Assembly (NCBI GenBank): GCA_964540165.1
Contig: CAZILU010000012.1
Location: 1 to 38,013 of the forward strand
Source: Mariniphaga sp964540165
Lineage (GTDB): Bacteria; Bacteroidota; Bacteroidia; Bacteroidales; Prolixibacteraceae
DNA: 38,013 nucleotides
Direction of reading: 5' to 3'
Under the pieces are notes generated by a model that had not been told where the DNA came from, did not search any database, and saw nothing but the letters and a program-made list of their open reading frames with translations. Below, one piece after another: positions 17,021 through 26,481 of the stretch; position 1 is the first letter of the stretch; each line of letters begins with the position of its first letter. Both the position numbers and the translations under genes were made by a program.

Positions 17021-18250
17021 ATGCCACGAGTTTCAGACAGAGGAAAGGCCATGCCTTATTCGCCCATTCGGAAATTAGCTCCGTTGGCTGATAAAGCCAA
17101 AGAGAAGGGAGTTAAAGTGTATCATCTGAACATTGGTCAGCCCGACCTGCCCACTCCTCCTGAAGCGTTGGCGGCGATTCGTAACATCGACAGAAAGATT
17201 CTGGAATACTCTCCAAGCGAAGGAATTCGCTCTTTCCGGCAGAAGCTTGTGAAATATTACCAGCGCTTTCAGATCGATGTGGATGTGGATGATATCATCA
17301 TAACGACCGGTGGAAGCGAGGCGGTAACCTTTGCTTTTATGAGCTGCTTAGATCCCGGCGATGAAATTATTGTGCCGGAACCTGCCTATGCAAATTACGA
17401 AGCATTTGCTATCGTAGCCGGGGCCGTAATTAAATCGCTGGCTGCCAATATTGATGATGGCTTTGCTCTCCCGCCGGTAGAGGAGTTTGAAAAGTTGATC
17501 ACCCCACGTACCAAAGGGATCATGATTTGCAATCCCAACAATCCGACCGGATATCTTTATACGCGGGAGGAGATGGATAAAATTCGTGACCTGGTGAAGA
17601 AATATGACCTCTATCTCTTTTCCGATGAGGTATATCGCGAGTTTTGTTATACCGGGTCTCCCTATATCTCGGCTTTTCATCTGGAAGGGATTGAACAGAA
17701 TGTGGTTCTTATTGATTCTGTATCAAAGCGATACAGTGAATGTGGACTACGAATTGGCGCGTTGATCACCAAAAATAAGGAGGTCAGGCAGAATGTTCTG
17801 AAGTTTTGCCAGGCTCGCCTCAGCCCGCCGCTTATCGGACAGATTGCCGCCGAAGCATCATTGGATGCTAATCCGGAATACATGTTGAATAACTATAATG
17901 AGTATGTAAACCGGCGGAAATTTCTGATTGACGGTCTTAACCGTATCGAGGGAGTCTATTCTCCCATCCCCATGGGTGCATTCTATACCGTGGCACGGCT
18001 TCCTGTTGACAATGCGGATGATTTTTGCGCCTGGTTGCTATCCGACTTTTCATATGAAAATCAAACGATCTTTTTGGCTCCGGCATCGGGCTTTTACACG
18101 CTTCCTGATAAAGGGATCGATGAAGTCCGTCTGGCTTATGTGCTGAAAAAGGAAGATTTGGCTGTTTGTCTGAAAATTCTGCAAAAAGCATTGGAAGTTT
18201 ATCCGGGCAGCAAAGTCCGAAAAAAGGTGTCTGCCAGCGAAGAGGCCTGA
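17021..18250 (+). CDS. Class I/II pyridoxal-phosphate aminotransferase
   Basis: A 409-residue fold-type I aminotransferase. NPNNPTG at 171-177, SDEVY at 201-205, the Schiff-base lysine K236 in DSVSKRYSE and R244 in CGLRIG are the standard cofactor contacts. YHLNIGQPD at 34-42 is the N-terminal signature of the AspC-like branch. The amino donor and acceptor cannot be assigned from the sequence. The start at 17021 follows a clear promoter box. The next gene, dihydroorotase, is 257 bp downstream and probably separate. Confidence 0.9.
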   Translation: MPRVSDRGKAMPYSPIRKLAPLADKAKEKGVKVYHLNIGQPDLPTPPEALAAIRNIDRKILEYSPSEGIRSFRQKLVKYYQRFQIDVDVDDIIITTGGSEAVTFAFMSCLDPGDEIIVPEPAYANYEAFAIVAGAVIKSLAANIDDGFALPPVEEFEKLITPRTKGIMICNPNNPTGYLYTREEMDKIRDLVKKYDLYLFSDEVYREFCYTGSPYISAFHLEGIEQNVVLIDSVSKRYSECGLRIGALITKNKEVRQNVLKFCQARLSPPLIGQIAAEASLDANPEYMLNNYNEYVNRRKFLIDGLNRIEGVYSPIPMGAFYTVARLPVDNADDFCAWLLSDFSYENQTIFLAPASGFYTLPDKGIDEVRLAYVLKKEDLAVCLKILQKALEVYPGSKVRKKVSASEEA

Positions 18251-18507
18251 TTTTTATTCCGTTTGCTTCTATCGTGTGGGTCGGAATCTTTGATCATTTT
18301 TCGAATATAATATCGTTTTTTCCTCTATATTTGTTCTGGAACCGGAGCGTGATTCTCATTTTCTTCAAGACCGGGCCGGTTGGTTTTTTGTTTGAATGGA
18401 ATCAAATGATCAACGATCTTTTATTTGATTTAGCCATTCGCTGGCTATTTGTTACCTGATGGATGGCCTTGTAAACGAGCGCTGATACAAACGTATAATA
18501 TTTTGAG
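18251..18507. other. Intergenic region upstream of pyrC
   Basis: No coding sequence stands out. TGTAAACGAGC and GATACAAACG at about 18470-18492 resemble the two ends of the dispersed 31-bp repeat with the middle missing, but the match is too weak to call. TATTTTG close to the pyrC ATG is a partial -7 box. Confidence 0.35.
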
Positions 18508-19851
18508 ATGAAGCTGTTAATTAAGGATGCCACATTGATAAATGAAGGATTGAGGTTTAAGGGAAGCGTGTTAATCAATGGCAACAAAATAGAGCAGATC
18601 TTCCCCTATACCATTCCTTCCGGTTTTGAATTTCGGGATGTTGAACTCTTTGATGCTACCGGTTTATATCTCATTCCCGGGGTGATCGATGATCAGGTTC
18701 ATTTTCGTGAACCGGGGCTGACACATAAGGGGGAGATTGCCAGCGAAAGCCGTGCCGCCGTTGCCGGTGGAGTAACATCGTATATGGAGATGCCTAACAC
18801 TCAGCCTCAAGCGATTACGCAGACGCTCCTGGAGGAGAAGTACCAGCGGGCATCGGAGGTCTCCCCGGCCAACTTCTCATTTTATTTGGGGGCAACAAAT
18901 GACAACCTGGATGAGATTCTAAAAACCGATCCCTCGCGGGTTTGCGGCATCAAAGTGTTCATGGGTTCCTCTACGGGAAATATGCTGGTTGATCGGGAGG
19001 ATGCTCTGTCGGAAATTTTCAGAAATGCCCCTGCGTTAGTGGCTACCCATTGCGAAGATGAACATACCATCTTAAAGAACATTAACATAGCCCGGGAAAG
19101 ATTCGGAGAGGAGGTGCCCGTGGCAGAACATGCCCGGATTCGCAGCGATGAAGCTTGTTTTCTCTCCTCATCAAAGGCTGTAGCCCTGGCTTCAAAACAT
19201 AACACCCGGTTGCATATCCTTCATCTTTCTACGGCTAAAGAGATGGAGCTATTCGCCTCCGGGAAAGTAAGGGATAAGCAAATTACTGCCGAGGTGTGTG
19301 TGCACCATCTATGGTTTGATGAACGGGATTATGAAAACAGGGGAAACTTTATTAAGTGGAACCCTGCCATTAAATCGGTAAAGGACAAAGAGGCTCTTTG
19401 GGAGGCCCTTTTGGCTGATAAGATCGATGTTATTGCTACCGACCATGCGCCCCATACCCGGAAAGAGAAACAAGGAACCTATTTTAAAGCACCCTCCGGA
19501 GGGCCCTTGGTACAGCACTCTTTGGTTGCCATGCTCGAAATGACACGAAAGGGTGTTATCTCTGTTGAGAAAGTGGTGCAGAAGATGTGCCATGCTCCAG
19601 CCGATCTTTTCCGAATAGACAGGCGGGGGTATATCCGTCAGGATTATTTTGCCGATCTGGTGTTGATTGATCCAAATAGAAACTGGATGGTTTCTTCTGA
19701 AAATATTTTATATAAATGCGGCTGGTCACCATTCGAAGGCATAGAGTTTTCTCATCAGGTGACAGCTACCATTGTGAATGGTAAACTGATATACCATAAT
19801 GGAGAGATCATCTCCTCCGAGAGAGGCGAGCGTTTGATGTTCCATGCGTAG
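18508..19851 (+). CDS. pyrC: Dihydroorotase
   Basis: Zinc amidohydrolase of pyrimidine synthesis that cyclises carbamoyl-aspartate to dihydroorotate. It has 447 residues. Metal and active-site residues visible are H65 in HFREPG, K149 in GIKVFMGSSTGNM (the carboxylated lysine), H181 in ATHCED, H239 in LHILHLS and D312 in ATDHAPH. Where most class I enzymes have the DxHxH motif, this protein has DDQVH (61-65), with Gln in place of the first His. From memory, the Porphyromonas gingivalis enzyme has the same change, so it is probably lineage-wide. Allantoinase is a less likely alternative. Confidence 0.9.
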   Translation: MKLLIKDATLINEGLRFKGSVLINGNKIEQIFPYTIPSGFEFRDVELFDATGLYLIPGVIDDQVHFREPGLTHKGEIASESRAAVAGGVTSYMEMPNTQPQAITQTLLEEKYQRASEVSPANFSFYLGATNDNLDEILKTDPSRVCGIKVFMGSSTGNMLVDREDALSEIFRNAPALVATHCEDEHTILKNINIARERFGEEVPVAEHARIRSDEACFLSSSKAVALASKHNTRLHILHLSTAKEMELFASGKVRDKQITAEVCVHHLWFDERDYENRGNFIKWNPAIKSVKDKEALWEALLADKIDVIATDHAPHTRKEKQGTYFKAPSGGPLVQHSLVAMLEMTRKGVISVEKVVQKMCHAPADLFRIDRRGYIRQDYFADLVLIDPNRNWMVSSENILYKCGWSPFEGIEFSHQVTATIVNGKLIYHNGEIISSERGERLMFHA

Positions 19852-20127
19852 GACTATGTAACGTTTTTTTATCTTCATTTCTTGATTTAGTGAAACGAGC
19901 ATGGCGAATTTTGACACAAACGATAACGATTAAAATGTATGCGAGTTCCATGTGACACCATAGAAAACTTACATTTTTAATCAGATGAATATTCATTTCA
20001 AAATTTAATTATTTGAATTGATGACTCCTTTTCAGAAAGACCTATGCTGCAAATCCCTTCTGATATATAGTGCACTATTTCATTTCAACGATGCAAAATT
20101 TCTAACTTCAATCTTAAAACACCAGCG
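19852..20127. other. Intergenic region with repeat copy B
   Basis: This 276-bp gap separates pyrC from the large exported protein gene. It contains the dispersed repeat at 19891-19921. TAACTTCA at 20103-20110 with TTTC at 20078-20081 (21 bp apart) is a weak promoter candidate for the exported protein, 17 bp before its ATG. No coding potential was seen. Confidence 0.45.
19891..19921 (+). repeat. Dispersed 31-bp repeat, copy B
   Basis: It begins TGAAACGAGCATGGCG and ends TTGACACAAAC. It matches copy A at 27 of 31 positions and copy C at 26 of 31. The inner part (TGGCGAATTTTGACA) is an imperfect palindrome; the mismatched pair in its stem is G/A here and A/G in copy A. Confidence 0.6.
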
Positions 20128-23100
20128 ATGAAAAACCTATGTATGCAAATGAACAGGCAAGTGGTTTTTTTTGTAATCACGACTTTGTGGTTGTTTACAG
20201 GATTATTACCTGTTTTTGGCACCAATCCACCCGTTACCAATTCTCTTATTAATCTGTCGCAGGGTTTACTTGACGCAGAAAGTGAAGATTATAACCCGGA
20301 GCTGATCGTTGAGGGGAACACCGTTCATGCATTATGGACAAATCGTACCTCGAATAATGAAGGCTATCTGTTTTATTGCCGGTCGACCGATTTAGGAGAG
20401 ACTTGGGAGCCGGTAAAGAATTTATATCAATTCAAAGATGGTTCAAACCGGGCAACGGATGTATATTCACGGAGGCTTGCCGTGTCTGGAAATAATGTTT
20501 ACATCGGATTTGCCGATTATGATTATTACAACAACGGAACCGGATATATCTATTTTTCCCGTTCATCGGACGGGGGAGCCAATTTTACTCCGGTTACTGA
20601 ACTGGCTAACTCAGGCGGAGGGTATAGTGCATTGTCGAGTTGCTATATTCGTGCTTCCGGGGGCAAGGTCGCCCTGGTTTATCGCGATGCCAACTACAAC
20701 GATAACTTTGAAGGACTATATTGCCTTTTTTCGTCAAATAGTGGAGCCTCTTTTACTAAAACGGCTATTACGGATGTCAATACTTCAAATATCTCGGATT
20801 TTCAGATGAAGGATAATCTGTTGGTTGTTGTGCACAGTTATGCCTATTATTACTATGGATTGAATGTGGGCAGGGTATATGTGTCTGTATCAGGCAACGA
20901 TGGGGCAGCATTTACGACCAATAAGGTGAGTGTTGTATATACCAATACCTATGGTGATCAGGAAAAGTGTATGAGTGCACACGATTACCGGTATGTTCCA
21001 AAGCTGGCCGTTGACGGGAACAACATTCACGTTTTGTTTACCGGGAATAACAAGCAGGAGGCCTGGACCCTTTTGTATGCACATTCAACGAATGGTGGCC
21101 AGTCATTTGAAGAGGCGGTGGATATAAACAAGGGATTGATCAGTACTATTCAAAACGGGCAGGAGAGTATTGTGGCAAAAAACGGAAAGATTTATATGGA
21201 GTACCTTTCGACCGGCGGAAAGGTATATCTTGTTCGTTCTGATAATAATGGCGCCACACTTTCAGATCCCAAAGGAATTTTACCAGACAACACCGATTAC
21301 CTGAAAACGATCTGGTGGCCTCAATTGGTTATTGATCCATCCGATGCTACCGGAAATAGTTTTTATTTTGGAGGAGGTTCTATGATCACCTGGAAGTCGG
21401 TCGATGGGGGGAATCAGTTTAAGGGAGCTATGACGCTCTCTCCGATTCTGTATAATCATGATGTCAGGGGATCGGCACTGGCTGTAGATGCAACGGGAAA
21501 CATCCACTGGTTGAGCAAAGCCCGCTGGCTGAGTAGTTATGATTACGATATTTTTTATGGAAGTAAAAAGAAGCAACCCGAGCCGGGAATAGAGAACAAG
21601 GCTTACTATCTTGAGATGAAAAGGTACGAGAAGTATGAGACAACCATTGTACCCTCATCGCCCTCCATTGAATTTGACTCGGTAATAACAGCAGAGGCCT
21701 GGATCAAAATGCGCCCGGGCAGTGGTTTTCATCAGAATATCCTGACTAAGATTAATGGCTATGATGGAGCGGTATATCAAAGTCCGGGCTATCAGATCGG
21801 ATTTGATGATAATTATGGGAAACGAAGATTAAGTAGCGGGATACAAACCGACAAAGGGGAGTTTATTAACTGGACCGGCTCGGATGTGAAGGATACTCTT
21901 TGGCACCATGTGGCCTTTACCTATGATGCCGGAGCCGGATTGAATAATTTTAAAACGTATCTCGATGGATTGCTTGTTGCTGAGCAGACGGTTACCGGAG
22001 CTATCATTCCCGGAGACGGAATGCTGTTTATCGGCTCCAGGTATACCAATCAGCATTATGACTCAAAGCACCTGATCGATGATGTCAGGCTCTGGAACCG
22101 CGCCCTGACCAGAGAGGAGTTGATGGAGAACCAGGTTAAGACGCTTAATGGCAGTGAGGAGGGGCTAACCCTTTGGTTAAATTTTAACGATACGTTTAAA
22201 GATATTTCCGGAAACGGGAATGATGCTATCCCGCTCTGTCTGGGTGAGTTGATGGTTTCAGATTTTGACCCGCCGGTTCCGGCTTTCGATCTGTATCAGG
22301 TTGCTAACGAGGTCTCTTTCAATAATAAAACAACGAATGCAATCGGTTATCTTTGGAATTTTGGGAATACAAAGAGCTCCCTGTCAGCCAATCCGAAGCA
22401 TCTCTATCCGGTTGCCGGGGAGTATGATGTTACGTTACTGGCAATGAATAATACGACTGCCGCTTCTATCGGCGGCCATGTAACCATTGCCGGCCTCGAC
22501 CGTGTTGAACCCGATAAGGCCGGGAACCTGGGGTACACCTCCGTCTCTGTTTTTGGCGGAGGTTTAACCACAACCAATACCACCTTAATTTTGCGAAAGG
22601 AGGGGGAAGAAGATCTGATCGGCGAGAAATTGACTACTCCGGGGGAAGGATCCCTGGCGGCTTTTTTTGATCTGTACGATAAGGCTCTTGGCGAGTGGGA
22701 TGTTGTAGTCTCCCGGAACGGGATTGAGATGGTTCTTTCAAAGGCATTTACTGTGGTTCCGGGAACCGAAGCGGAACCGTGGGTGAATATTTCAGGAAGA
22801 GGGGCCATTTTGTTTAATATGTGGCAGACCTACACCATTAATTTCGGTAATAACGGAAATATGGATGCTTATGCTGTTCCTCTTTGGCTGGCGATCACAA
22901 ATCACGAAATGCTGGCGGTGGAGTTTATCGATTTTGATGTGGTGCTACCCGACGTGGCTTATACGATGGGCGTTGCCGATCAGATAAAAGCCATTGAGAT
23001 CTCTTTTGAAACCGATATGGTATTAGGAACCCCTATGAACGCAAAGGTTTTTCCATTGGTCATTCCGGTGATTCCTGCCAATAGTTCCAATCAGGTGCGG

Positions 23101-24684
23101 ATCCGGATAAAATCACCAGCCACCTTTGATATGATTGCCTGGATGAATCCTCCCTGGGTGGCTTATGCTCCCGAAGGCAGTGGAGAGGAAAAGAGCGTTC
23201 AACTGAGTGAAAGTGAGTTGAAGTTGAAAGTTGCCGAGTGTATCATGGCCGTTCTTGCTGAAGGTATTGTAGATATAGGCACATCAGCTATTCCGGGTGT
23301 GGGCTGTGTATGGTCGGTTGGAAAACAGGCTTATCAGGTTTATCAGACACCGCCATGGGATGAGAAGTTCTCCTTTTGGGGTTCGCTGTGGAATGCTGCG
23401 GTGACCGTAGTCGATTGCGGTATAAACCTCTCCGGAGTGGGTGCGGTGGCGAAGGGCGTGGGTATTTTTCTCGCCAATATGGGAGGCTATGCAAAAAGCA
23501 TCAGCGATTGCAAACAGATTGGCAAAGATATCTCGAACCAGAAACGAACCATTTCTGCCGTATCTTCTTTCGACCCCAATGAGATGATTGGTCCTGCCGG
23601 ATTTGGAGAGTTTAATTACATCTCCAGATACAGTTTGATGCCCTATACCATTCTTTTCGAGAATAAACGTGAGGCAACGGCTCCGGCGCATATAGTTACC
23701 ATTACCGATACACTTGATCTGACGGTGTTCAATCTGTCGGATTTTGGATTTGGCTCTTTTGGATGGGGCGATACGATCTTTTCACCTCCGGGAAACCGCC
23801 TGAAAGCCTTTTCGGCGGATATTGACATGAGGCCAGGATTAGAGCTTATAACGCGTGTTTCGGCAAAACTCGATACGCTGACCGGCGTGGTCAGGTGGGA
23901 GTTTCTGTCGTTGAATCCCGTAACCATGGAGCTGGAAGAGGATCCGCTGCTGGGATTTTTGCCTCCCAATGCGACATCTCCCGAAGGGGAAGGATTTGTC
24001 AGTTTTTCGGTGGGATTAAAACCGGAGCTGAATACCGGTGATGAGATCCGAAATCAGGCTTCCATCGTTTTTGATGCCAATCCGCCCATTATCACCAATA
24101 ACTACCTAAATACTCTGGACCTGGATAAGCCTCAAAGTCAGGTTTATCCGTTGGAAGAGACGTCCGATAACTATTTTCCGGTTCAATGGTCAGGCACCGA
24201 TATAGGCTCAGGCATTGCCGGGTATACCCTATACGTGTTAGAAAATGATACATTGCTCTATGCATGGTTAAATAATACGATGGAGACAACCGCCAATTTT
24301 GATGCCGTTGTAGGCTCTGCCTATAAGTTTTATAGTGTTGCCATGGATCATGTAGGATATAAGGAGAGTGAGTCAGGTGAATACGATGCTCAAACATCCG
24401 TTACGGTAGATGTAGAGACCTTCGATTTGTTGAAAGAGGAGTTGATTGTTTGGCCAAATCCTGTTAGTGACTGGCTTTTTGTTAAGATGGATAATGCTCC
24501 ATGCGGAATGTACGCAGTTGAATTGATCTTTTCTAATGGTTCGGTTATACATTCCAGGTTGTATGATGGTTCGGAGTTGAGCAGCGGCCTGAAAATGAGT
24601 GTTGAAAATTGCCTTCCGGGAAGCTATGCATTGCGCATGGTGTTTGGTAACCGGACTATAAGCAGAAATATTCTGATCAGATAA
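20128..24684 (+). CDS. Large T9SS-secreted protein with sialidase-like propeller, LamG, PKD and C-terminal sorting domains
   Basis: A 1518-residue exported protein. Signal peptide about 10-31. Seven Asp-box motifs of the form SxDxGxxF/W start at 86, 146, 202, 255, 320, 371 and 424 and define a beta-propeller. A LamG/concanavalin-like domain covers about 490-690, with LWHHVAFTYD and LIDDVRLWNRAL. A PKD domain is at about 715-788 (YLWNFGN... HLYPVAGEYDVTLLA). Ig-like parts follow to about 1010. A Gly- and Ala-rich hydrophobic segment lies at 1032-1130. A conserved DUF11/DUF7619-like domain (SFDPNEMIGP... IVFDANPPIITN) covers 1147-1326, then a fibronectin-like part, and a type A T9SS C-terminal domain from about 1436 (LIVWPNPVSDWLFV). 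Expected at the cell surface or outside. Glycan binding is plausible; no catalytic sialidase residues are evident. Confidence 0.85.
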   Translation: MKNLCMQMNRQVVFFVITTLWLFTGLLPVFGTNPPVTNSLINLSQGLLDAESEDYNPELIVEGNTVHALWTNRTSNNEGYLFYCRSTDLGETWEPVKNLYQFKDGSNRATDVYSRRLAVSGNNVYIGFADYDYYNNGTGYIYFSRSSDGGANFTPVTELANSGGGYSALSSCYIRASGGKVALVYRDANYNDNFEGLYCLFSSNSGASFTKTAITDVNTSNISDFQMKDNLLVVVHSYAYYYYGLNVGRVYVSVSGNDGAAFTTNKVSVVYTNTYGDQEKCMSAHDYRYVPKLAVDGNNIHVLFTGNNKQEAWTLLYAHSTNGGQSFEEAVDINKGLISTIQNGQESIVAKNGKIYMEYLSTGGKVYLVRSDNNGATLSDPKGILPDNTDYLKTIWWPQLVIDPSDATGNSFYFGGGSMITWKSVDGGNQFKGAMTLSPILYNHDVRGSALAVDATGNIHWLSKARWLSSYDYDIFYGSKKKQPEPGIENKAYYLEMKRYEKYETTIVPSSPSIEFDSVITAEAWIKMRPGSGFHQNILTKINGYDGAVYQSPGYQIGFDDNYGKRRLSSGIQTDKGEFINWTGSDVKDTLWHHVAFTYDAGAGLNNFKTYLDGLLVAEQTVTGAIIPGDGMLFIGSRYTNQHYDSKHLIDDVRLWNRALTREELMENQVKTLNGSEEGLTLWLNFNDTFKDISGNGNDAIPLCLGELMVSDFDPPVPAFDLYQVANEVSFNNKTTNAIGYLWNFGNTKSSLSANPKHLYPVAGEYDVTLLAMNNTTAASIGGHVTIAGLDRVEPDKAGNLGYTSVSVFGGGLTTTNTTLILRKEGEEDLIGEKLTTPGEGSLAAFFDLYDKALGEWDVVVSRNGIEMVLSKAFTVVPGTEAEPWVNISGRGAILFNMWQTYTINFGNNGNMDAYAVPLWLAITNHEMLAVEFIDFDVVLPDVAYTMGVADQIKAIEISFETDMVLGTPMNAKVFPLVIPVIPANSSNQVRIRIKSPATFDMIAWMNPPWVAYAPEGSGEEKSVQLSESELKLKVAECIMAVLAEGIVDIGTSAIPGVGCVWSVGKQAYQVYQTPPWDEKFSFWGSLWNAAVTVVDCGINLSGVGAVAKGVGIFLANMGGYAKSISDCKQIGKDISNQKRTISAVSSFDPNEMIGPAGFGEFNYISRYSLMPYTILFENKREATAPAHIVTITDTLDLTVFNLSDFGFGSFGWGDTIFSPPGNRLKAFSADIDMRPGLELITRVSAKLDTLTGVVRWEFLSLNPVTMELEEDPLLGFLPPNATSPEGEGFVSFSVGLKPELNTGDEIRNQASIVFDANPPIITNNYLNTLDLDKPQSQVYPLEETSDNYFPVQWSGTDIGSGIAGYTLYVLENDTLLYAWLNNTMETTANFDAVVGSAYKFYSVAMDHVGYKESESGEYDAQTSVTVDVETFDLLKEELIVWPNPVSDWLFVKMDNAPCGMYAVELIFSNGSVIHSRLYDGSELSSGLKMSVENCLPGSYALRMVFGNRTISRNILIR

Positions 24685-24755
24685 AAGGATCATAATTGCC
24701 TTCTGCCGGGCTTAGGGCGGGATTTCAGTTGTTTCAGAATAGGCAGACAGTTCGG

Positions 24756-25754
24756 TTAACTCAATTTAACCGTCAATTGAGCCATCTCTTTTTTAGGGGA
24801 AACATTTTGGTATAGTATTCGATATACCGCTTCACAGATGGGCATGGGCACTTTATACTTTTGGTTGATTTCATAGATAGAGCGGGAGGCAAAATAGCCT
24901 TCAGCGATCATATTCATATCAATGAATGCATTTCGCACTGAATAACCATTTCCGATCAACGTTCCAAACAGCCTGTTTCTGCTGAACTGAGAATAGACCG
25001 TCACCATCAGGTCGCCCAGATAGGCAGAGTCTTTGATGTCACGATTGATGGGATGGACCGTATCAACAAACCGCTTAATCTCCTGAATGGCATTAGAAAC
25101 GAGTGTCGCCTGGAAGTTATCTCCATATCGCAATCCATGGGCAATGCCAGCTCCGATAGCGATGATATTTTTAATCACAGAAGTGTATTCTGTACCCCAA
25201 ATATCATCAGAGATGGAAGTATAGATGTAGTTGCTTCGTATTAGTTTGGCAAAGCTGGTTGCTTTTTCACTATCAATACTGGAAATGGTCAGATAGGATA
25301 GTTTTTCTAAAGCGACCTCTTCAGCATGGCATGGTCCTGCAATAACACCTACATTTTCGTTTGGAACATCAAAGTGGCGATTCAGATATTCAACAACCAA
25401 CAGGTTCTCTTTTGAAACGATACCCTTAATTCCCGACAAGATGAATTTTTTATGCAAATTTGATTTTTTCCCATGTAGCAGATCCGGTAAAAAGGCGGAA
25501 GGAACGGCCAATACCAAAATATCGGATTCGTTAATCAAGGCATCAATGTCGTTATAAAAATGGATGCGCTCAACATCAAACTCTACACTTTGAAGGTATC
25601 GGGGATTGTAATTTAGCTCTTTGAAACTTTCGATGGTCTCTTTTTTTCGGAAAAACCAGTTGATCTGGTTTACATTCTCCATCAGCATCTTTGCGATGGC
25701 AGTGGCCCAGCTTCCACTGCCGATTATACCAACTTTGTCCGTTTTAATATTCAT
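24756..25754 (-). CDS. gpsA: Glycerol-3-phosphate dehydrogenase [NAD(P)+]
   Basis: Makes sn-glycerol 3-phosphate from dihydroxyacetone phosphate for phospholipid synthesis. It has 332 residues. The Rossmann motif GSGSWATA is at 12-19, LAVPSAFLPDLL follows at about 82-93, AGPCHAEEVA at about 139-148 and SVIKNIIAIGAGIAHGL at about 192-208, where the lysine is catalytic. It is monocistronic here; no neighbouring lysS or pgi is present, although that linkage is common in the phylum. It converges on the large exported protein gene. Confidence 0.94.
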   Translation of the reverse strand: MNIKTDKVGIIGSGSWATAIAKMLMENVNQINWFFRKKETIESFKELNYNPRYLQSVEFDVERIHFYNDIDALINESDILVLAVPSAFLPDLLHGKKSNLHKKFILSGIKGIVSKENLLVVEYLNRHFDVPNENVGVIAGPCHAEEVALEKLSYLTISSIDSEKATSFAKLIRSNYIYTSISDDIWGTEYTSVIKNIIAIGAGIAHGLRYGDNFQATLVSNAIQEIKRFVDTVHPINRDIKDSAYLGDLMVTVYSQFSRNRLFGTLIGNGYSVRNAFIDMNMIAEGYFASRSIYEINQKYKVPMPICEAVYRILYQNVSPKKEMAQLTVKLS

Positions 25755-25774
25755 CCTATTCCAATTTCAGGGGG

Positions 25775-25808
25775 TAAAAATAGAAAGAATGTAGAATATA
25801 ATTTCAAA
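25775..25808 (-). promoter_or_regulatory. Candidate gpsA promoter
   Basis: On the minus strand TTTG (25808-25805) and TATTTTTA (25782-25775, one mismatch) are separated by 22 bp. They end 20 bp before the gpsA ATG. Confidence 0.4.
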
Positions 25809-25918
25809 TTTTAAGAATAGTTGTATTTTTCTCTCCTTTAAACGGGCCGTAGAACGTTGTTAAAACGTAAAATAATAGACTTCTCCGGGAATATATCACT
25901 TCATTCATAAAAAATTTA

Positions 25919-25926
25919 TATTTTTG
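25919..25926 (+). promoter_or_regulatory. -7 promoter box of the yceD-rpmF-fabH operon
   Basis: TATTTTTG is a perfect TAnnTTTG match, 18 bp before the yceD ATG at 25945. The bactofilin gene has the same box at exactly the same distance. No upstream TTTG box is seen. The TTG inside it is an in-frame false start for yceD. Confidence 0.55.
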
Positions 25927-25944
25927 CAACGCTTTTTTCGAACC

Positions 25945-26469
25945 ATGGACTGGAAGAAAGAATATGATATAGAATTTAGAGGATTGAAGGAGGGCCTTCA
26001 TAAATTTGAATTTTCGGTTCAGGACAGGTTCTTTGAACATTTTGAACATGGGCTGGTTCGTGTGGGTAAAGTATTAGTGAAAGTTCAGCTGGAGAAGCGG
26101 AGTACTTTTTTAAAGCTATACCTGAACCTGAAAGGGTGGGTTGAACTCACCTGCGGCCGGTGTCTGGAGAGTTACAGGCAACCGATTAAGAATAAGGGTG
26201 ATCTTATCGTTAAGTTTGGTGATAACGAAACGGATGATGATGAGATTTTCTGGGTTTCACCTGAAGAGCACCGGATCAATCTGGCCCAGTTAATATATGA
26301 GTACATTGTATTGAGTATTCCGATTAAACAGGTTCACCCCGATGCGAAGGGGGTTAGCGGTTGTAATGCGGAGATGCTTGCTGCATTGAAGCGCTATGAA
26401 AAGATAGAAACAGACGAGGAGTATACAGACCCGCGATGGTCACAATTAAAAAACTGGAATAATAATTAA
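25945..26469 (+). CDS. yceD: YceD family (DUF177) protein
   Basis: A 174-residue member of the DUF177 family, almost always encoded just before rpmF. Family proteins have been linked to 23S rRNA metabolism, but the exact role is not settled. LTCGRCLESYRQPI with its CxxC lies at about 65-78, and a further Cys in VSGCNAE at about 141 completes the usual pattern. The start at 25945 (MDWKKEYDIEF) is favoured over the TTG at 25924, which is part of the promoter. It is followed by rpmF 12 bp downstream. Confidence 0.88.
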   Translation: MDWKKEYDIEFRGLKEGLHKFEFSVQDRFFEHFEHGLVRVGKVLVKVQLEKRSTFLKLYLNLKGWVELTCGRCLESYRQPIKNKGDLIVKFGDNETDDDEIFWVSPEEHRINLAQLIYEYIVLSIPIKQVHPDAKGVSGCNAEMLAALKRYEKIETDEEYTDPRWSQLKNWNNN

Positions 26470-26481
26470 AGAGATTATAGT

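Noticed and set aside
18470..18492. Possible fourth copy of the 31-bp repeat upstream of pyrC
   Set aside because: Only the two ends are similar and the middle is missing; the match is too weak to count.
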